A DNA stretch of 36,713 bases, from positions 1-36,713 of the IMG/VR virus record IMGVR_UViG_3300033153_002448; one strand, given 5' to 3'. Below the pieces are notes generated by a model that made no database searches, was not told the origin of the DNA, and worked only from the letters and a program-made list of their open reading frames with translations. This document shows, piece by piece, positions 30,944 to 36,713 of this stretch. Position numbers and translations under genes: made by a program. The stretch is from a virus. The stretch's first letter is position 1, and the number at the start of each line of letters is the position of its first letter.

Positions 30944-32630
30944 GAAAGATGTTATCAAGATAAACTTATCACAAGTAGTTCAAGCACTAGGTATACAATT
31001 AGAAGACAAAGGAAACTATAGGACAGCTCAATGTCCTTATCACAATGATGAGCACGCTTCGTTCATTGTTTACGATAACCTTGATAAAAGTATTCAAGGC
31101 ATCTGGCAATGTTTTACGTGCGGTGTGCGTGGAGATTCAATTGACCTTGTTATGAAAGAAAAGAAACTTACCTTCTCTGAGGCTGTTGATTGGATTGGTG
31201 AAACATTTGACTTGACCAAAACTCCGCTAACACCAGAGCAAGCTAGGATGTATGCTCTTAGGGCGGAGATTGCCCCAATATTAGTGGAAGCTAACAGATG
31301 GTTCAGAGAGCAAAAAAATGAGTGGTTCTTTGAGTATCTAGATGGGCGTAGTTTTAGCGAACAGACTATTAAAGAATTTGATTTTGGATACGCACCAAAC
31401 AGTGTTATTGAACTAAAGAAACACTTGTATGACAAAGGATTCACAGACGAGCAGTTGGTTGGTTCTGGTCTATTTGTTAATAAACCAAGTGGAGTAGAGC
31501 CTGTGTTCTATGGCAGGCTGATGATTCCCATAAAAGACAAGTCGAGCAACATTGTTGGATTTGCTGGAAGAACGCAAAATCAATATGATACATCAAAATA
31601 CATTACAACAACAGCTGTCTTTACAAAGAAATCTAAAGTAGCTTATGGACTTAACCGTGTACGTGCTAGCAAATTACCTGTAACTAAACTATACATTACA
31701 GAAGGAAACCTAGATGTTCCTAAGCTAATGCAGAACACAGATGAGAAAGCTGTGTCTGTTATGGGGACTTCAATAACACACGCACATATAAAAGAAATCT
31801 GTGCTTCACTTCCAGACCTTAATACAATTGTCATAGCTCTTGATGGAGATGATGCTGGTAGGTCTGGTGTAAAAAAGTTTGTTGATAAGGTATATAGTTC
31901 TGAGGAGTTTACATATAAAAAGAAAATAGACTTCTATGTATTTGATACCCCAGATGGGGAAGACATAGATAGTTTGGTAACAGATAATGTTGAAGAGTTC
32001 CATAAACTTAGTAAAGAACTTACGCATGTTATTGACTACACTATCAAAGCTCTTAGAGAAGAGTTCGATAAAGAAGATAAAACCAAGAACGATAAGTACG
32101 TTGCTAAGTGCTTAGAGATTATTGCATCTGTGGAACAGTTCAGAGTTTCTGGGTTCATTGTTAGACTGGCAGAGTTATCTGGCTATAATATTGATAGGCT
32201 AAGAAAAGAACTGTACGTATACAGAATAAGGCAAAGAAACATTACTAAAGAACTATATGAAAAGAAAGTTCTTAGATATTTAGTAGATAACATGGACGAC
32301 CTGCCTATTATAGAAACAGAACTAGGTATGCCGTTGTCTAAGGTATTGTCAGAGCGTGGTCAAAAGATTTTGATGGGAGACTTCGCTAAGTATGCAACTA
32401 AGTTACTGTATGTTTCAGTACTAGACACAGAAGAAATTAACTACGACGATGCTGTTTTCTTTGGGCTACTGTTAGTGGCTTCTAATATATTTGAACTTAT
32501 GATTGAGTATGAGAACCTGTCACCAGAAGCAACAAGACAGATAAATAAAAAGACAGACAATGCAGTAACTGGTGTAGATGAGATGTATAAAAACATAATG
32601 AAAAACATTATTAGGAGAATTGATGGGTAA
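30933..32630 (+). CDS. DnaG-type DNA primase (565 aa)
   Basis: The N-terminal zinc-binding domain is CPYHNDEHASF with Cys 34, His 37, Cys 60 and Cys 63 (WQCFTCGVRGDSIDLV). The catalytic core follows with YGRLMIPIKDKSSNIVGFAG and the TOPRIM motifs LYITEGNLDV (Glu 257) and VIALDGDDAGRSG (acids 304-307). The C-terminal 230 residues are helical, like the helicase-binding domain. It makes RNA primers for lagging-strand synthesis and normally acts with a replicative helicase, which is not in this window. The start at 30933 has GGAGAAG upstream and overlaps the previous gene by 11 bp. Confidence 0.93.
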   Translation: MYDKKDVIKINLSQVVQALGIQLEDKGNYRTAQCPYHNDEHASFIVYDNLDKSIQGIWQCFTCGVRGDSIDLVMKEKKLTFSEAVDWIGETFDLTKTPLTPEQARMYALRAEIAPILVEANRWFREQKNEWFFEYLDGRSFSEQTIKEFDFGYAPNSVIELKKHLYDKGFTDEQLVGSGLFVNKPSGVEPVFYGRLMIPIKDKSSNIVGFAGRTQNQYDTSKYITTTAVFTKKSKVAYGLNRVRASKLPVTKLYITEGNLDVPKLMQNTDEKAVSVMGTSITHAHIKEICASLPDLNTIVIALDGDDAGRSGVKKFVDKVYSSEEFTYKKKIDFYVFDTPDGEDIDSLVTDNVEEFHKLSKELTHVIDYTIKALREEFDKEDKTKNDKYVAKCLEIIASVEQFRVSGFIVRLAELSGYNIDRLRKELYVYRIRQRNITKELYEKKVLRYLVDNMDDLPIIETELGMPLSKVLSERGQKILMGDFAKYATKLLYVSVLDTEEINYDDAVFFGLLLVASNIFELMIEYENLSPEATRQINKKTDNAVTGVDEMYKNIMKNIIRRIDG

Positions 32631-32943
32631 CACACAAGCGATACTGAAAAAGATGAGAGAGCTTATCAACCAACCTTGTTGGTCAAAGTCTTGGGAATTA
32701 TACGATGAGCTTGAACAAATCCTCACCGCACAAGAGGGAACTAGAACGCATGTGACTAGCCCTGCAAGTTATCCCACATCAGTTTTACAGAAAGAATTGA
32801 AACGTAGAAATATCCTCACCGCCCAAGAGGTGAAGTTACCAAAGGGAAAACCCTCAACTATGGAAGATATAGTAATGGAATACCCCGCCCCACCGAAGGA
32901 AGGTAAATATGTGGGCAGTTGTGTGGATTGGGAGAAGGAGTGA
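32623..32943 (+). CDS. Small protein with repeated TAQE and PPKE boxes, copy 1 (106 aa)
   Basis: The ATG at 32623 follows AGGAG with a 5-base gap and overlaps the primase end. Three boxes stand out: ILTAQEG, ILTAQEV and YPAPPKEG. The same three boxes, in the same order and frame, occur in the next gene, although the sequences between them (here ELINQPCWSKSWELYDELEQ and HVTSPASYPTSVLQKELKRR) are unrelated. The box DNA uses GC-rich codons (CTC ACC GCC CAA GAG) in an AT-rich gene. The function is unknown. Confidence 0.6.
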   Translation: MGNTQAILKKMRELINQPCWSKSWELYDELEQILTAQEGTRTHVTSPASYPTSVLQKELKRRNILTAQEVKLPKGKPSTMEDIVMEYPAPPKEGKYVGSCVDWEKE

Positions 32944-33119
32944 GTAATGAATAAACGCACGATACTGAAAGAGTTGCCAGTAATGACAGACAGTGATGGT
33001 AGAGAGTTCTACTGGAAAGATGATGTTGAGTATGTCCTCACCGCCCAAGAGAAAATACACTATAGTAAACTAGCTAATGCAATTCTAAACGCTCCGCTAG
33101 ACTTCACCGCCCAAGAGGG
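32719..33119 (+). repeat. Four dispersed TAQE-box repeats (about 18 bp each)
   Basis: Near-identical copies of CTCACCGCCCAAGAGG start at about 32719, 32812, 33034 and 33100. All lie in the same reading frame, encoding LTAQE, LTAQE, LTAQE and FTAQE. Their GC-rich codons contrast with the surroundings, so the conservation looks like DNA- or RNA-level constraint, or recent spreading, not only protein-level. Confidence 0.8.
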
Positions 33120-33250
33120 AGAGGGTGATGTTAGTAAACTTATGACCAACTTTATGAAGGAGTACACCCACACACCAAGTCAGGCTATATTTGGAATCAA
33201 CTTTACACGATGGGTGCACCAGCAACCACTCCCAACCCCACCGAAGGAAG
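32888..33250 (+). repeat. Two copies of a 15-bp PPKE-box repeat
   Basis: CCCCACCGAAGGAAG is identical at 32888-32902 and 33236-33250, encoding the PPKE ends of two neighbouring small proteins. The GAAGGAAG part of the second copy also sits where the ribosome binding site of the RNase H gene should be. Confidence 0.8.
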
Positions 33251-33258
33251 ATGAATGA
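32947..33258 (+). CDS. Small protein with repeated TAQE and PPKE boxes, copy 2 (103 aa)
   Basis: It starts at ATG 32947 behind AAGGAG. It contains YVLTAQEKI, DFTAQEGEG and a C-terminal PTPPKEDE, the same three boxes as the preceding gene but with different sequence between them (VMTDSDGREFYWKDDVEY; GDVSKLMTNFMKEYTHTPSQ). Length is almost the same. The stop overlaps the RNase H start (ATGA). The two genes may be an old duplication with only the boxes kept, or unrelated genes into which the boxes were inserted. The function is unknown. Confidence 0.6.
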   Translation: MNKRTILKELPVMTDSDGREFYWKDDVEYVLTAQEKIHYSKLANAILNAPLDFTAQEGEGDVSKLMTNFMKEYTHTPSQAIFGINFTRWVHQQPLPTPPKEDE

Positions 33259-33743
33259 TGACTAAGAAAGAACTAGTAGACCACGTTGATGTGTGGGCAG
33301 ATGGAAGTATCCGAGGAAACCCTGACGGTGCTGGAGGACTTGGAATATTCGTAGAGAGTAAGAGACTAAACTTTGTTAAAGCTATAGGAATATACGTTCC
33401 AGAAAGGGACGGTAACACAAATAATAGAATGGAACTGACTGCTGCAATAGAGGCTTTGAAAGCTCCAAAAGATGTACCACTAGTAGTTAATATGTACCTA
33501 GATAGTATGTATGTTATAGGCGGAATCAGGGCAAAGGGCTATCAGTCTAACGTAGACCTATGGCGAAAGTTTTTTAGTGTTCTCAGGTCAAGAGACTACT
33601 ACCTAAATGTAAAACACGTTAAGGGACACAGCGGTGTTAGCCGAAATACAGTAGTAGACAGACTAGCTAACTTAGCTAGAGAGAAAGAATCAAATGTAGA
33701 GTTTGTTGGTCATTCAGAAGAAATTATAAAAAGGTTTAGCTAA
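33255..33743 (+). CDS. rnhA: Ribonuclease HI (162 aa)
   Basis: All RNase HI catalytic positions are visible: Asp 16 in VWADGSIRGNP, Glu 60 in NNRMELTAAIEAL, Asp 83 in MYLDSMYVI, His 125 in KHVKGHSG, and Asp 135 in NTVVDRLANLA. It degrades RNA in RNA-DNA hybrids, which fits removal of primers made by the primase encoded two genes upstream. Length matches the family. It overlaps the preceding small gene by 4 bp. ATG at 33255 or the next codon at 33258 could be used. Confidence 0.93.
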   Translation: MMTKKELVDHVDVWADGSIRGNPDGAGGLGIFVESKRLNFVKAIGIYVPERDGNTNNRMELTAAIEALKAPKDVPLVVNMYLDSMYVIGGIRAKGYQSNVDLWRKFFSVLRSRDYYLNVKHVKGHSGVSRNTVVDRLANLAREKESNVEFVGHSEEIIKRFS

Positions 33744-33744
33744 T

Positions 33745-33939
33745 ATGAAGGAAGCAAAGTTTTACTGTGATTGTTGTGGGGAAACTAGTATGTTCTTAAA
33801 AGCAGAATATGAATGTCCTTTTTGTGGTCATGAGTTATTTGATTCAGAGGAAGAGCTTAGAGAGTATATAGATTATCCAGAGGTAAACTATAAAGTACCT
33901 TTTGATAAACCAAAGAGAGGGAAAGAAAGTGGAGACTAA
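33745..33939 (+). CDS. Zinc-ribbon protein 1 (64 aa)
   Basis: Two knuckles, CDCCG (residues 8-12) and CPFCG (24-28), form a zinc ribbon, followed by an acidic then basic tail (DSEEELREYIDYPEVN; KPKRGKESGD). It starts 1 bp after the RNase H stop and overlaps the next gene. Such small ribbons are common in phage operons; the function is unknown. Confidence 0.7.
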   Translation: MKEAKFYCDCCGETSMFLKAEYECPFCGHELFDSEEELREYIDYPEVNYKVPFDKPKRGKESGD

Positions 33940-34132
33940 ACAATGTCCTAAATGTAAAGAGACTGTAGAAGTCCCTGAGAAAAAGTGGGGAGAGGACACA
34001 CCGCCTTGCCCTTATTGTGGAGAGGTGGTAATGTGGTGGTTGGATGGAGAATATAACGTAGACTTCCGTGTTGCAGGTGGCACTGGTGCTTACAGGCAAG
34101 GAAGGAAAAAATTTGGGGGACATAAGACATGA
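33929..34132 (+). CDS. Zinc-ribbon protein 2 (67 aa)
   Basis: CPKC (residues about 6-9) and CPYCG (about 27-31) make a zinc ribbon; the rest is Gly/Trp/Arg-rich (GTGAYRQGRKKFGGHKT). GTG at 33929 is preferred because GAGGG lies 7 bases upstream; the frame is open to 33902. It overlaps both neighbours. It may be a paralog of the preceding ribbon, though only the cysteine spacing is shared. Confidence 0.6.
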   Translation: METKQCPKCKETVEVPEKKWGEDTPPCPYCGEVVMWWLDGEYNVDFRVAGGTGAYRQGRKKFGGHKT

Positions 34133-34824
34133 GTAACATAGATAATGTATTTTTCTTTGATATTGAAACAGTTGGTACTAAAGACGAGAGGATAATAGAC
34201 CTTCTCTTTCCTCTACCTGAGAGACGTTCAATGTATAAAGCACCCGCTAATTATAAAAAAGATGAAGCTAAGGCTAACTGGGTGGAGAGAGAATATCTTA
34301 AGGATATAGAGAAGAGAGAGAAAGCCACAGAAAGAGGAGCACTAGATATTGATACAGCAGTTGTAAGGTCTATTGCTTGGGCTTCTGGAAACAACAACAT
34401 TGTTTGTAGTGTTGGCAAAGAACAACAAGTTCTTATTGACTTTCTTAAAGCATGGGGCAACCACCTTAGCAGGGCACAGGGTGGAGTATCTTGTGGGTTC
34501 AACTCAATCAACTATGATTGGTCAGTGATTCTAAGACGCATAGCTATTCTAGGGTTAGGAGATTACTTATTAGGTAAGCCTAACTTTAATAGGTATACTG
34601 GCGAGATAGATATTATGAACTTAGCTTGGAACTTTGGGTACTCAGCTGGTAAAATAAAATCAATGAAGGTGTTGGCTAAGGTATTGGGAATCAGTGTACC
34701 AGCTGGTGATGTTTCTGGAAAAGATGTTTCGTCATTGACAGATGAGGAACTGTTCGAGTATAATGTAAGTGATGTATATGTTCTAAGGGAAATTTATAAA
34801 AAGTTTGATGGAATTTATCTGTAA
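34129..34824 (+). CDS. DnaQ-type 3'-5' exonuclease (231 aa)
   Basis: The three exonuclease motifs are intact: exo I in FFFDIETVG (Asp 11, Glu 13), exo II in CGFNSINYDW (Asn and Asp), and exo III in EYNVSDVYVLREIY (Asp). This is the DEDDy-like arrangement found in PolB-associated proofreading exonucleases. It could proofread for a phage or host polymerase, or process DNA ends in recombination with the RecA-like protein. It is the last gene of the rightward replication operon and overlaps the previous one by 4 bp. Confidence 0.85.
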   Translation: MSNIDNVFFFDIETVGTKDERIIDLLFPLPERRSMYKAPANYKKDEAKANWVEREYLKDIEKREKATERGALDIDTAVVRSIAWASGNNNIVCSVGKEQQVLIDFLKAWGNHLSRAQGGVSCGFNSINYDWSVILRRIAILGLGDYLLGKPNFNRYTGEIDIMNLAWNFGYSAGKIKSMKVLAKVLGISVPAGDVSGKDVSSLTDEELFEYNVSDVYVLREIYKKFDGIYL

Positions 34825-34853
34825 TATTTCTTAGTAACAAAACAACCCATTGC

Positions 34854-34868
34854 ATGATTATAGTAAAT
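34854..34868 (+). promoter_or_regulatory. Phage-specific late-type promoter element, site 4 (rightward)
   Basis: ATGATTATAGTAAAT, the only plus-strand copy. It is followed by GAAGCTAAAGGA and an ATG at 34886. The next signal downstream is a terminator at 35029-35060, so it would make a transcript of about 190 nt. Confidence 0.7.
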
Positions 34869-34885
34869 GAAGCTAAAGGAATATT

Positions 34886-34990
34886 ATGTATACACAAATA
34901 CAACTCTCAGTCTTAGTTACAGCCATTACCCCCTCGGAACATATAAATATCCGTAGTGGTAAATTTTGGTTGGATAAAGTCGGTGTGTAG
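34886..34990 (+). CDS. Possible 34-residue protein between late element and terminator
   Basis: ATG at 34886 has AAAGGA 5 bases upstream and opens MYTQIQLSVLVTAITPSEHI, ending after GKFWLDKVGV. It is the only ORF on the predicted short transcript from the site 4 promoter. If not translated, the transcript may act as a small RNA. The 313-bp gap from 34825 to 35137 otherwise holds only the promoters and terminator listed here. Confidence 0.4.
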   Translation: MYTQIQLSVLVTAITPSEHINIRSGKFWLDKVGV

Positions 34991-35028
34991 TATTAGTGTA
35001 AGATAAAGTAAGTATATTTACACACAAG

Positions 35029-35060
35029 CACCGATTGGGAAAACTCAGTCGGTGTTTTTT
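35029..35060 (+). terminator. Rho-independent terminator before the tRNA cluster
   Basis: CACCGATTG (35029-35037) pairs with CAGTCGGTG (35046-35054, one G-U) over an 8-nt loop, followed by six T. Confidence 0.88.
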
Positions 35061-35068
35061 ATTTCCCC

Positions 35069-35097
35069 TTGACAAGATAAGTGGGGTGTGCTATAAT
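35069..35097 (+). promoter_or_regulatory. Consensus sigma70-type promoter for the tRNA cluster
   Basis: TTGACA (35069-35074), a 17-bp spacer, TATAAT (35092-35097). It restarts transcription directly after the terminator. Confidence 0.92.
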
Positions 35098-35137
35098 GTA
35101 AGTGAGTGGAAGAATATAATCCTGTGTAGCTCAGTAT

Positions 35138-35210
35138 ACTTGTGTAGCTCAACGGACAGAGCAGTAGGTTCTTACCCTATTGGTTGGAGGTTCGAATCCT
35201 CTCACAAGTA
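35138..35210 (+). tRNA. tRNA-Lys(CTT)
   Basis: A full cloverleaf: acceptor ACTTGTG/CACAAGT, D-arm GCTC...GAGC, anticodon loop TTCTTAC (anticodon CTT), T-arm with TTCGAAT, discriminator A. No CCA is encoded, so the host must add it. An 11-base piece of its 5' part (TGTGTAGCTCA) is repeated 18 bp upstream at 35123-35133, perhaps a remnant of a duplication. Confidence 0.92.
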
Positions 35211-35212
35211 CT

Positions 35213-35578
35213 ATGAAAAATAAAAATGAGTATATGAATAAGTACGTTACTGAAAAGTATAAGAAAAGAAGAATAGATATTATTTCATATCTTGGTGGAG
35301 CGTGTGTTGTTTGTGGGGCTAGGCATCTACTAGAAATAGACCACATAAATCCAAACACAAAAGAATTTGCAATAGCCAAAAGATTAGCTGGCATTGCAGA
35401 GGATAAGCTATGGCAAGAGGTAGACAAATGCCAACTGCTTTGTAGGAAACACCATATTGAAAAATCTATTAGAGAAGGTTCTTTCAATGATATAGCAAGA
35501 GAAATGATTTGTGAATGTGATAGAATATTTGACAGTATTAAAGCTTATGCAGGACACAAAAGATGGTGTAAAGAATAA
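35213..35578 (+). CDS. HNH endonuclease directly after tRNA-Lys (121 aa)
   Basis: The HNH fold is clear: ACVVCGARHLLEIDHINPNT gives the first cysteine pair and the DH motif, and CQLLCRKHHIEKS gives the second cysteine pair and the final His. The N-terminus is basic (KNKNEYMNKYVTEKYKKRR). The frame extends upstream into the tRNA, so the first ATG outside it, 35213, is chosen, only 2 bp after the tRNA; the ATG at 35234 is another option. No good ribosome site is seen for either. Free-standing HNH genes next to phage tRNAs are often homing elements; that is inference here. Confidence 0.8.
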   Translation: MKNKNEYMNKYVTEKYKKRRIDIISYLGGACVVCGARHLLEIDHINPNTKEFAIAKRLAGIAEDKLWQEVDKCQLLCRKHHIEKSIREGSFNDIAREMICECDRIFDSIKAYAGHKRWCKE

Positions 35579-35582
35579 ATTA

Positions 35583-35654
35583 CCTTTCTAAGCATAGATA
35601 GCGATGCTCTGGTCTTTTAAACCAGATAGGTCGGCGCAAGTCCGGCAGGGGGGA
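35583..35654 (+). tRNA. Atypical tRNA-Lys(TTT)
   Basis: It folds as a cloverleaf: acceptor CCTTTCT with AGGGGGG (three G-U pairs), D-stem GCAT/ATGC, anticodon stem CTGGT/ACCAG with loop CTTTTAA (anticodon TTT), and T-stem GTCGG/CCGGC. Unusual points are the T-loop CGCAAGT in place of the standard TTC-type loop, A at position 8 in place of T, and a D-loop without the GG pair. The acceptor 3' strand AGGGGGG also sits where a ribosome binding site for the next gene is expected. It could be a divergent tRNA or a tRNA-like element. Confidence 0.55.
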
Positions 35655-35656
35655 CT

Positions 35657-36202
35657 ATGGAGAAGAGAATGAAGAAGAGAGAGAGAAAGTTTTGGTTAAC
35701 AACCGATACCCACTTAGGTCACGCAAAGATGCACACCTTCTGCGACAGACCGGAAGAATTTGAATGGAAGGTTCTTAAGGGGTTTGAGGTACTACACGAA
35801 GAAGACATACTTATCCACTTAGGAGACTTTGCGTTTACTGATGATGAGTATTGGGCAGAGAAATTCTTTGAACATGTCCCGTGCAAGGCGTGGTTACTAA
35901 AAGGAAATCACGATAAGAGAAGTGACTTCTGGTACTTAGACAAAGGGTTTAGTTTTGTTGGTCGTTCTTTAACATTGAAAAGATTTGGATATAAAATACT
36001 ATTCTCACATATGCCACAAGAATGGCACGGTCAGTTTGATTTGAATTTGTTTGGACATTTTCATAATAATGACCACAGATTTTGGGAGACTTGGTTAGTA
36101 AACAGAATAACCCCTGAATACCACCAGCTCTTAGCCCTAGAAGATATGGACTACAAACCCTTACGTCTGAAAAATATTGTTGAGGAGCACAGAGGGGTGT
36201 GA
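35657..36202 (+). CDS. Calcineurin-like metallophosphoesterase (181 aa)
   Basis: The metal-binding motifs are in order: TTDTHLGH (Asp 17, His 19), LGDFAF (Asp 57), KGNHDK (Asn 84, His 85), FSHMP (His 118) and FGHFHNN (His 134, His 136). This small single-domain type occurs in many phages and bacteria; the substrate is unknown. Possible roles include hydrolysis of a nucleotide or of RNA/DNA ends. The start at 35657 or the downstream ATG 35669 (behind GGAG) could be used. Its last codons overlap the 5' end of the next tRNA. Confidence 0.85.
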   Translation: MEKRMKKRERKFWLTTDTHLGHAKMHTFCDRPEEFEWKVLKGFEVLHEEDILIHLGDFAFTDDEYWAEKFFEHVPCKAWLLKGNHDKRSDFWYLDKGFSFVGRSLTLKRFGYKILFSHMPQEWHGQFDLNLFGHFHNNDHRFWETWLVNRITPEYHQLLALEDMDYKPLRLKNIVEEHRGV

Positions 36203-36272
36203 GATAACGTGAGCTGGGGCTTGCAGTAGACTCCAAACCTACGTCTTGAGGGTTCGATTCCCCACACCTCTG
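36191..36272 (+). tRNA. Atypical tRNA-Trp(CCA)
   Basis: The anticodon loop CTCCAAA (anticodon CCA) and discriminator G match bacterial tRNA-Trp. T-loop TTCGATT is standard. The acceptor AGAGGGG/CACCTCT has one G-A mismatch, the T-stem pairs fully only if one A is bulged (TG-A-GGG with CCCCA), and the D-arm is unusually long. The 82-nt length is above normal. It overlaps the stop of the phosphoesterase gene. Either a divergent functional tRNA or a decaying one. Confidence 0.6.
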
Positions 36273-36373
36273 CCTAAGTAGTTTATGACCTAGAAATAGG
36301 CAGTTGCTGGTTCTACTATAAAAGAAATCAGCTATGGTTTTATGCAAACCGTTTCCATATAAAAAACGGAACA
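36273..36373. other. Structured spacer between tRNA genes
   Basis: Contains CCTA-GAAA-TAGG with a tetraloop (about 36291-36302), enclosed by AGTAG and CTACT, and two further small hairpins (GGTTT/AAACC and CCGTTT/AAACGG). I see no tRNA or ORF. It may contain processing signals. Confidence 0.3.
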
Positions 36374-36446
36374 TTCCCAAGTAGTTCAACGGTAGAACGC
36401 TTGCCTGTTAAGCATGAAGTTGGTGGTTCGAATCCACCCTTGGGAG
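36374..36446 (+). tRNA. tRNA-Asn(GTT)
   Basis: Acceptor TCCCAAG/CTTGGGA, D-stem GTTC/GAAC, anticodon loop CTGTTAA (GTT), T-arm GGTGG/CCACC with TTCGAAT, discriminator G. One mismatch in the anticodon stem. No encoded CCA. Confidence 0.92.
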
Positions 36447-36616
36447 CTAGTACAGGTACGTAACTGTACAGGACTGTGCCTGTAAAGGGTGGTAAGAGAA
36501 ATGAATGTCGCACATTCGCCACGCTAAACCTTACATACGCAGGAAGCCATAGTCCGACATGCCTTAAACGTAAGCAGGGACGCTAGCCTGTGGTTCGATG
36601 TAAACTTCCCCTTCAT
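36447..36616. other. Spacer with overlapping hairpins, no gene recognised
   Basis: GTACAG/CTGTAC and ACAGG/CCTGT (36449-36484) overlap and are mutually exclusive. Further on, GAATGT-CGC-ACATTC (about 36503-36517) is enclosed by GTGG and CCAC. I looked for a further tRNA and did not find a convincing cloverleaf. Confidence 0.3.
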
Positions 36617-36689
36617 GCCCCTATAGTGTAAAGGATTACCACGCAAAGCTACGAACTTTGAGATGTAGATTCGAATTCTACTGGGGGTA
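36617..36689 (+). tRNA. tRNA-Arg(ACG)
   Basis: Acceptor GCCCCTA/TGGGGGT (G-U pairs included), anticodon stem CAAAG/CTTTG with loop CTACGAA (ACG), T-arm GTAGA/TCTAC with TTCGAAT, discriminator A. The D-stem has three clear pairs. No encoded CCA. Confidence 0.88.
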
Positions 36690-36713
36690 CTTGGGACAGG
36701 CGGTGAAACGTAA

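Noticed and set aside
32719-33119. Possible CRISPR-like array from the four TAQE-box copies
   Set aside because: Spacing is irregular (93, 222 and 66 bp), the units are short and in frame within two genes, and there are no spacers of similar size.
35149-35487. Minus-strand open frame across tRNA-Lys and the HNH gene
   Set aside because: It overlaps a confident tRNA and an HNH gene with intact motifs, and its translation of the tRNA region (GFEPPTNRV-like) is a common antisense-tRNA artefact.
36340-36522. Minus-strand open frame with GGFEPPTSCLTGK
   Set aside because: That string is the antisense reading of tRNA-Asn; it is a well-known false protein.
36447-36616. A further tRNA between tRNA-Asn and tRNA-Arg
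   Set aside because: A GGTTCGAT sequence at about 36591-36598 looks like a T-loop, but no matching T-stem or acceptor could be paired on either strand.

Overview
The window is part of the genome of a tailed double-stranded DNA bacteriophage (Caudoviricetes). A 1570-residue tape measure protein, a frameshifted tail assembly chaperone pair and a tail-tube module, with no sheath gene in view, point to a long non-contractile tail (siphovirus morphology). The DNA is AT-rich, ribosome binding sites are strong and purine-rich, and several promoters match the sigma70/sigmaA consensus closely (TTGACA, 17 bp, TATAAT), so the host is a bacterium; I cannot name it. No integrase, lysis cassette, DNA polymerase or helicase is visible. 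The window opens inside a tail gene and closes inside a tRNA cluster, so it is not a whole genome.

The left arm (about 1-28,340) is all on the minus strand. In transcription order from the right it holds: a 72-residue early-type protein; a small sigma-region-4-like HTH protein; a zinc-finger small protein; a small terminase candidate with a C2H2 finger; the large terminase; an SSB-like protein; a cluster of small proteins with an HNH protein and a PD-(D/E)XK nuclease; a class II (B12-dependent) ribonucleotide reductase; the portal; two small proteins; a prohead protease with an acidic scaffold-like extension; the major capsid protein; a small membrane protein; connector and tail-terminator candidates; three tandem paralogous major tail proteins; the chaperone pair; the tape measure protein; a tail hub; and a tail-tip or receptor-binding protein that runs off the left edge. 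The last gene is broken by two short tandem duplications.

The right arm (28,447-36,713) is on the plus strand: a RecA/UvsX-like recombinase, three unassigned proteins, a DnaG-type primase, two small box-containing proteins, RNase HI, two zinc-ribbon proteins and a DnaQ-type exonuclease. After a terminator and a new consensus promoter come tRNA-Lys, an HNH endonuclease, an odd tRNA-Lys, a metallophosphoesterase, an odd tRNA-Trp, tRNA-Asn and tRNA-Arg.

Two kinds of transcription signal can be read. Consensus sigma70 promoters serve the early-type genes, including a back-to-back pair at 28,355-28,416 where the arms diverge. A separate 15-bp element, ATGATTATAGTWAAT, without a recognisable -35 box, lies 15-90 bp before the HTH gene, the portal, the third major tail protein and a tiny plus-strand ORF. 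I infer a phage-specific late (or middle) promoter.

The most unusual system is the tail tube. Three adjacent paralogs share a 52-residue block with no amino-acid change although about half its codons differ silently. Two of them carry an inserted glycine-rich 'GTGY/GSGY' domain, also found in the hub and tail-tip proteins. The undecorated copy alone has its own late-type promoter and terminator. This suggests a tail tube built mainly from a plain subunit with decorated subunits as a minor part.
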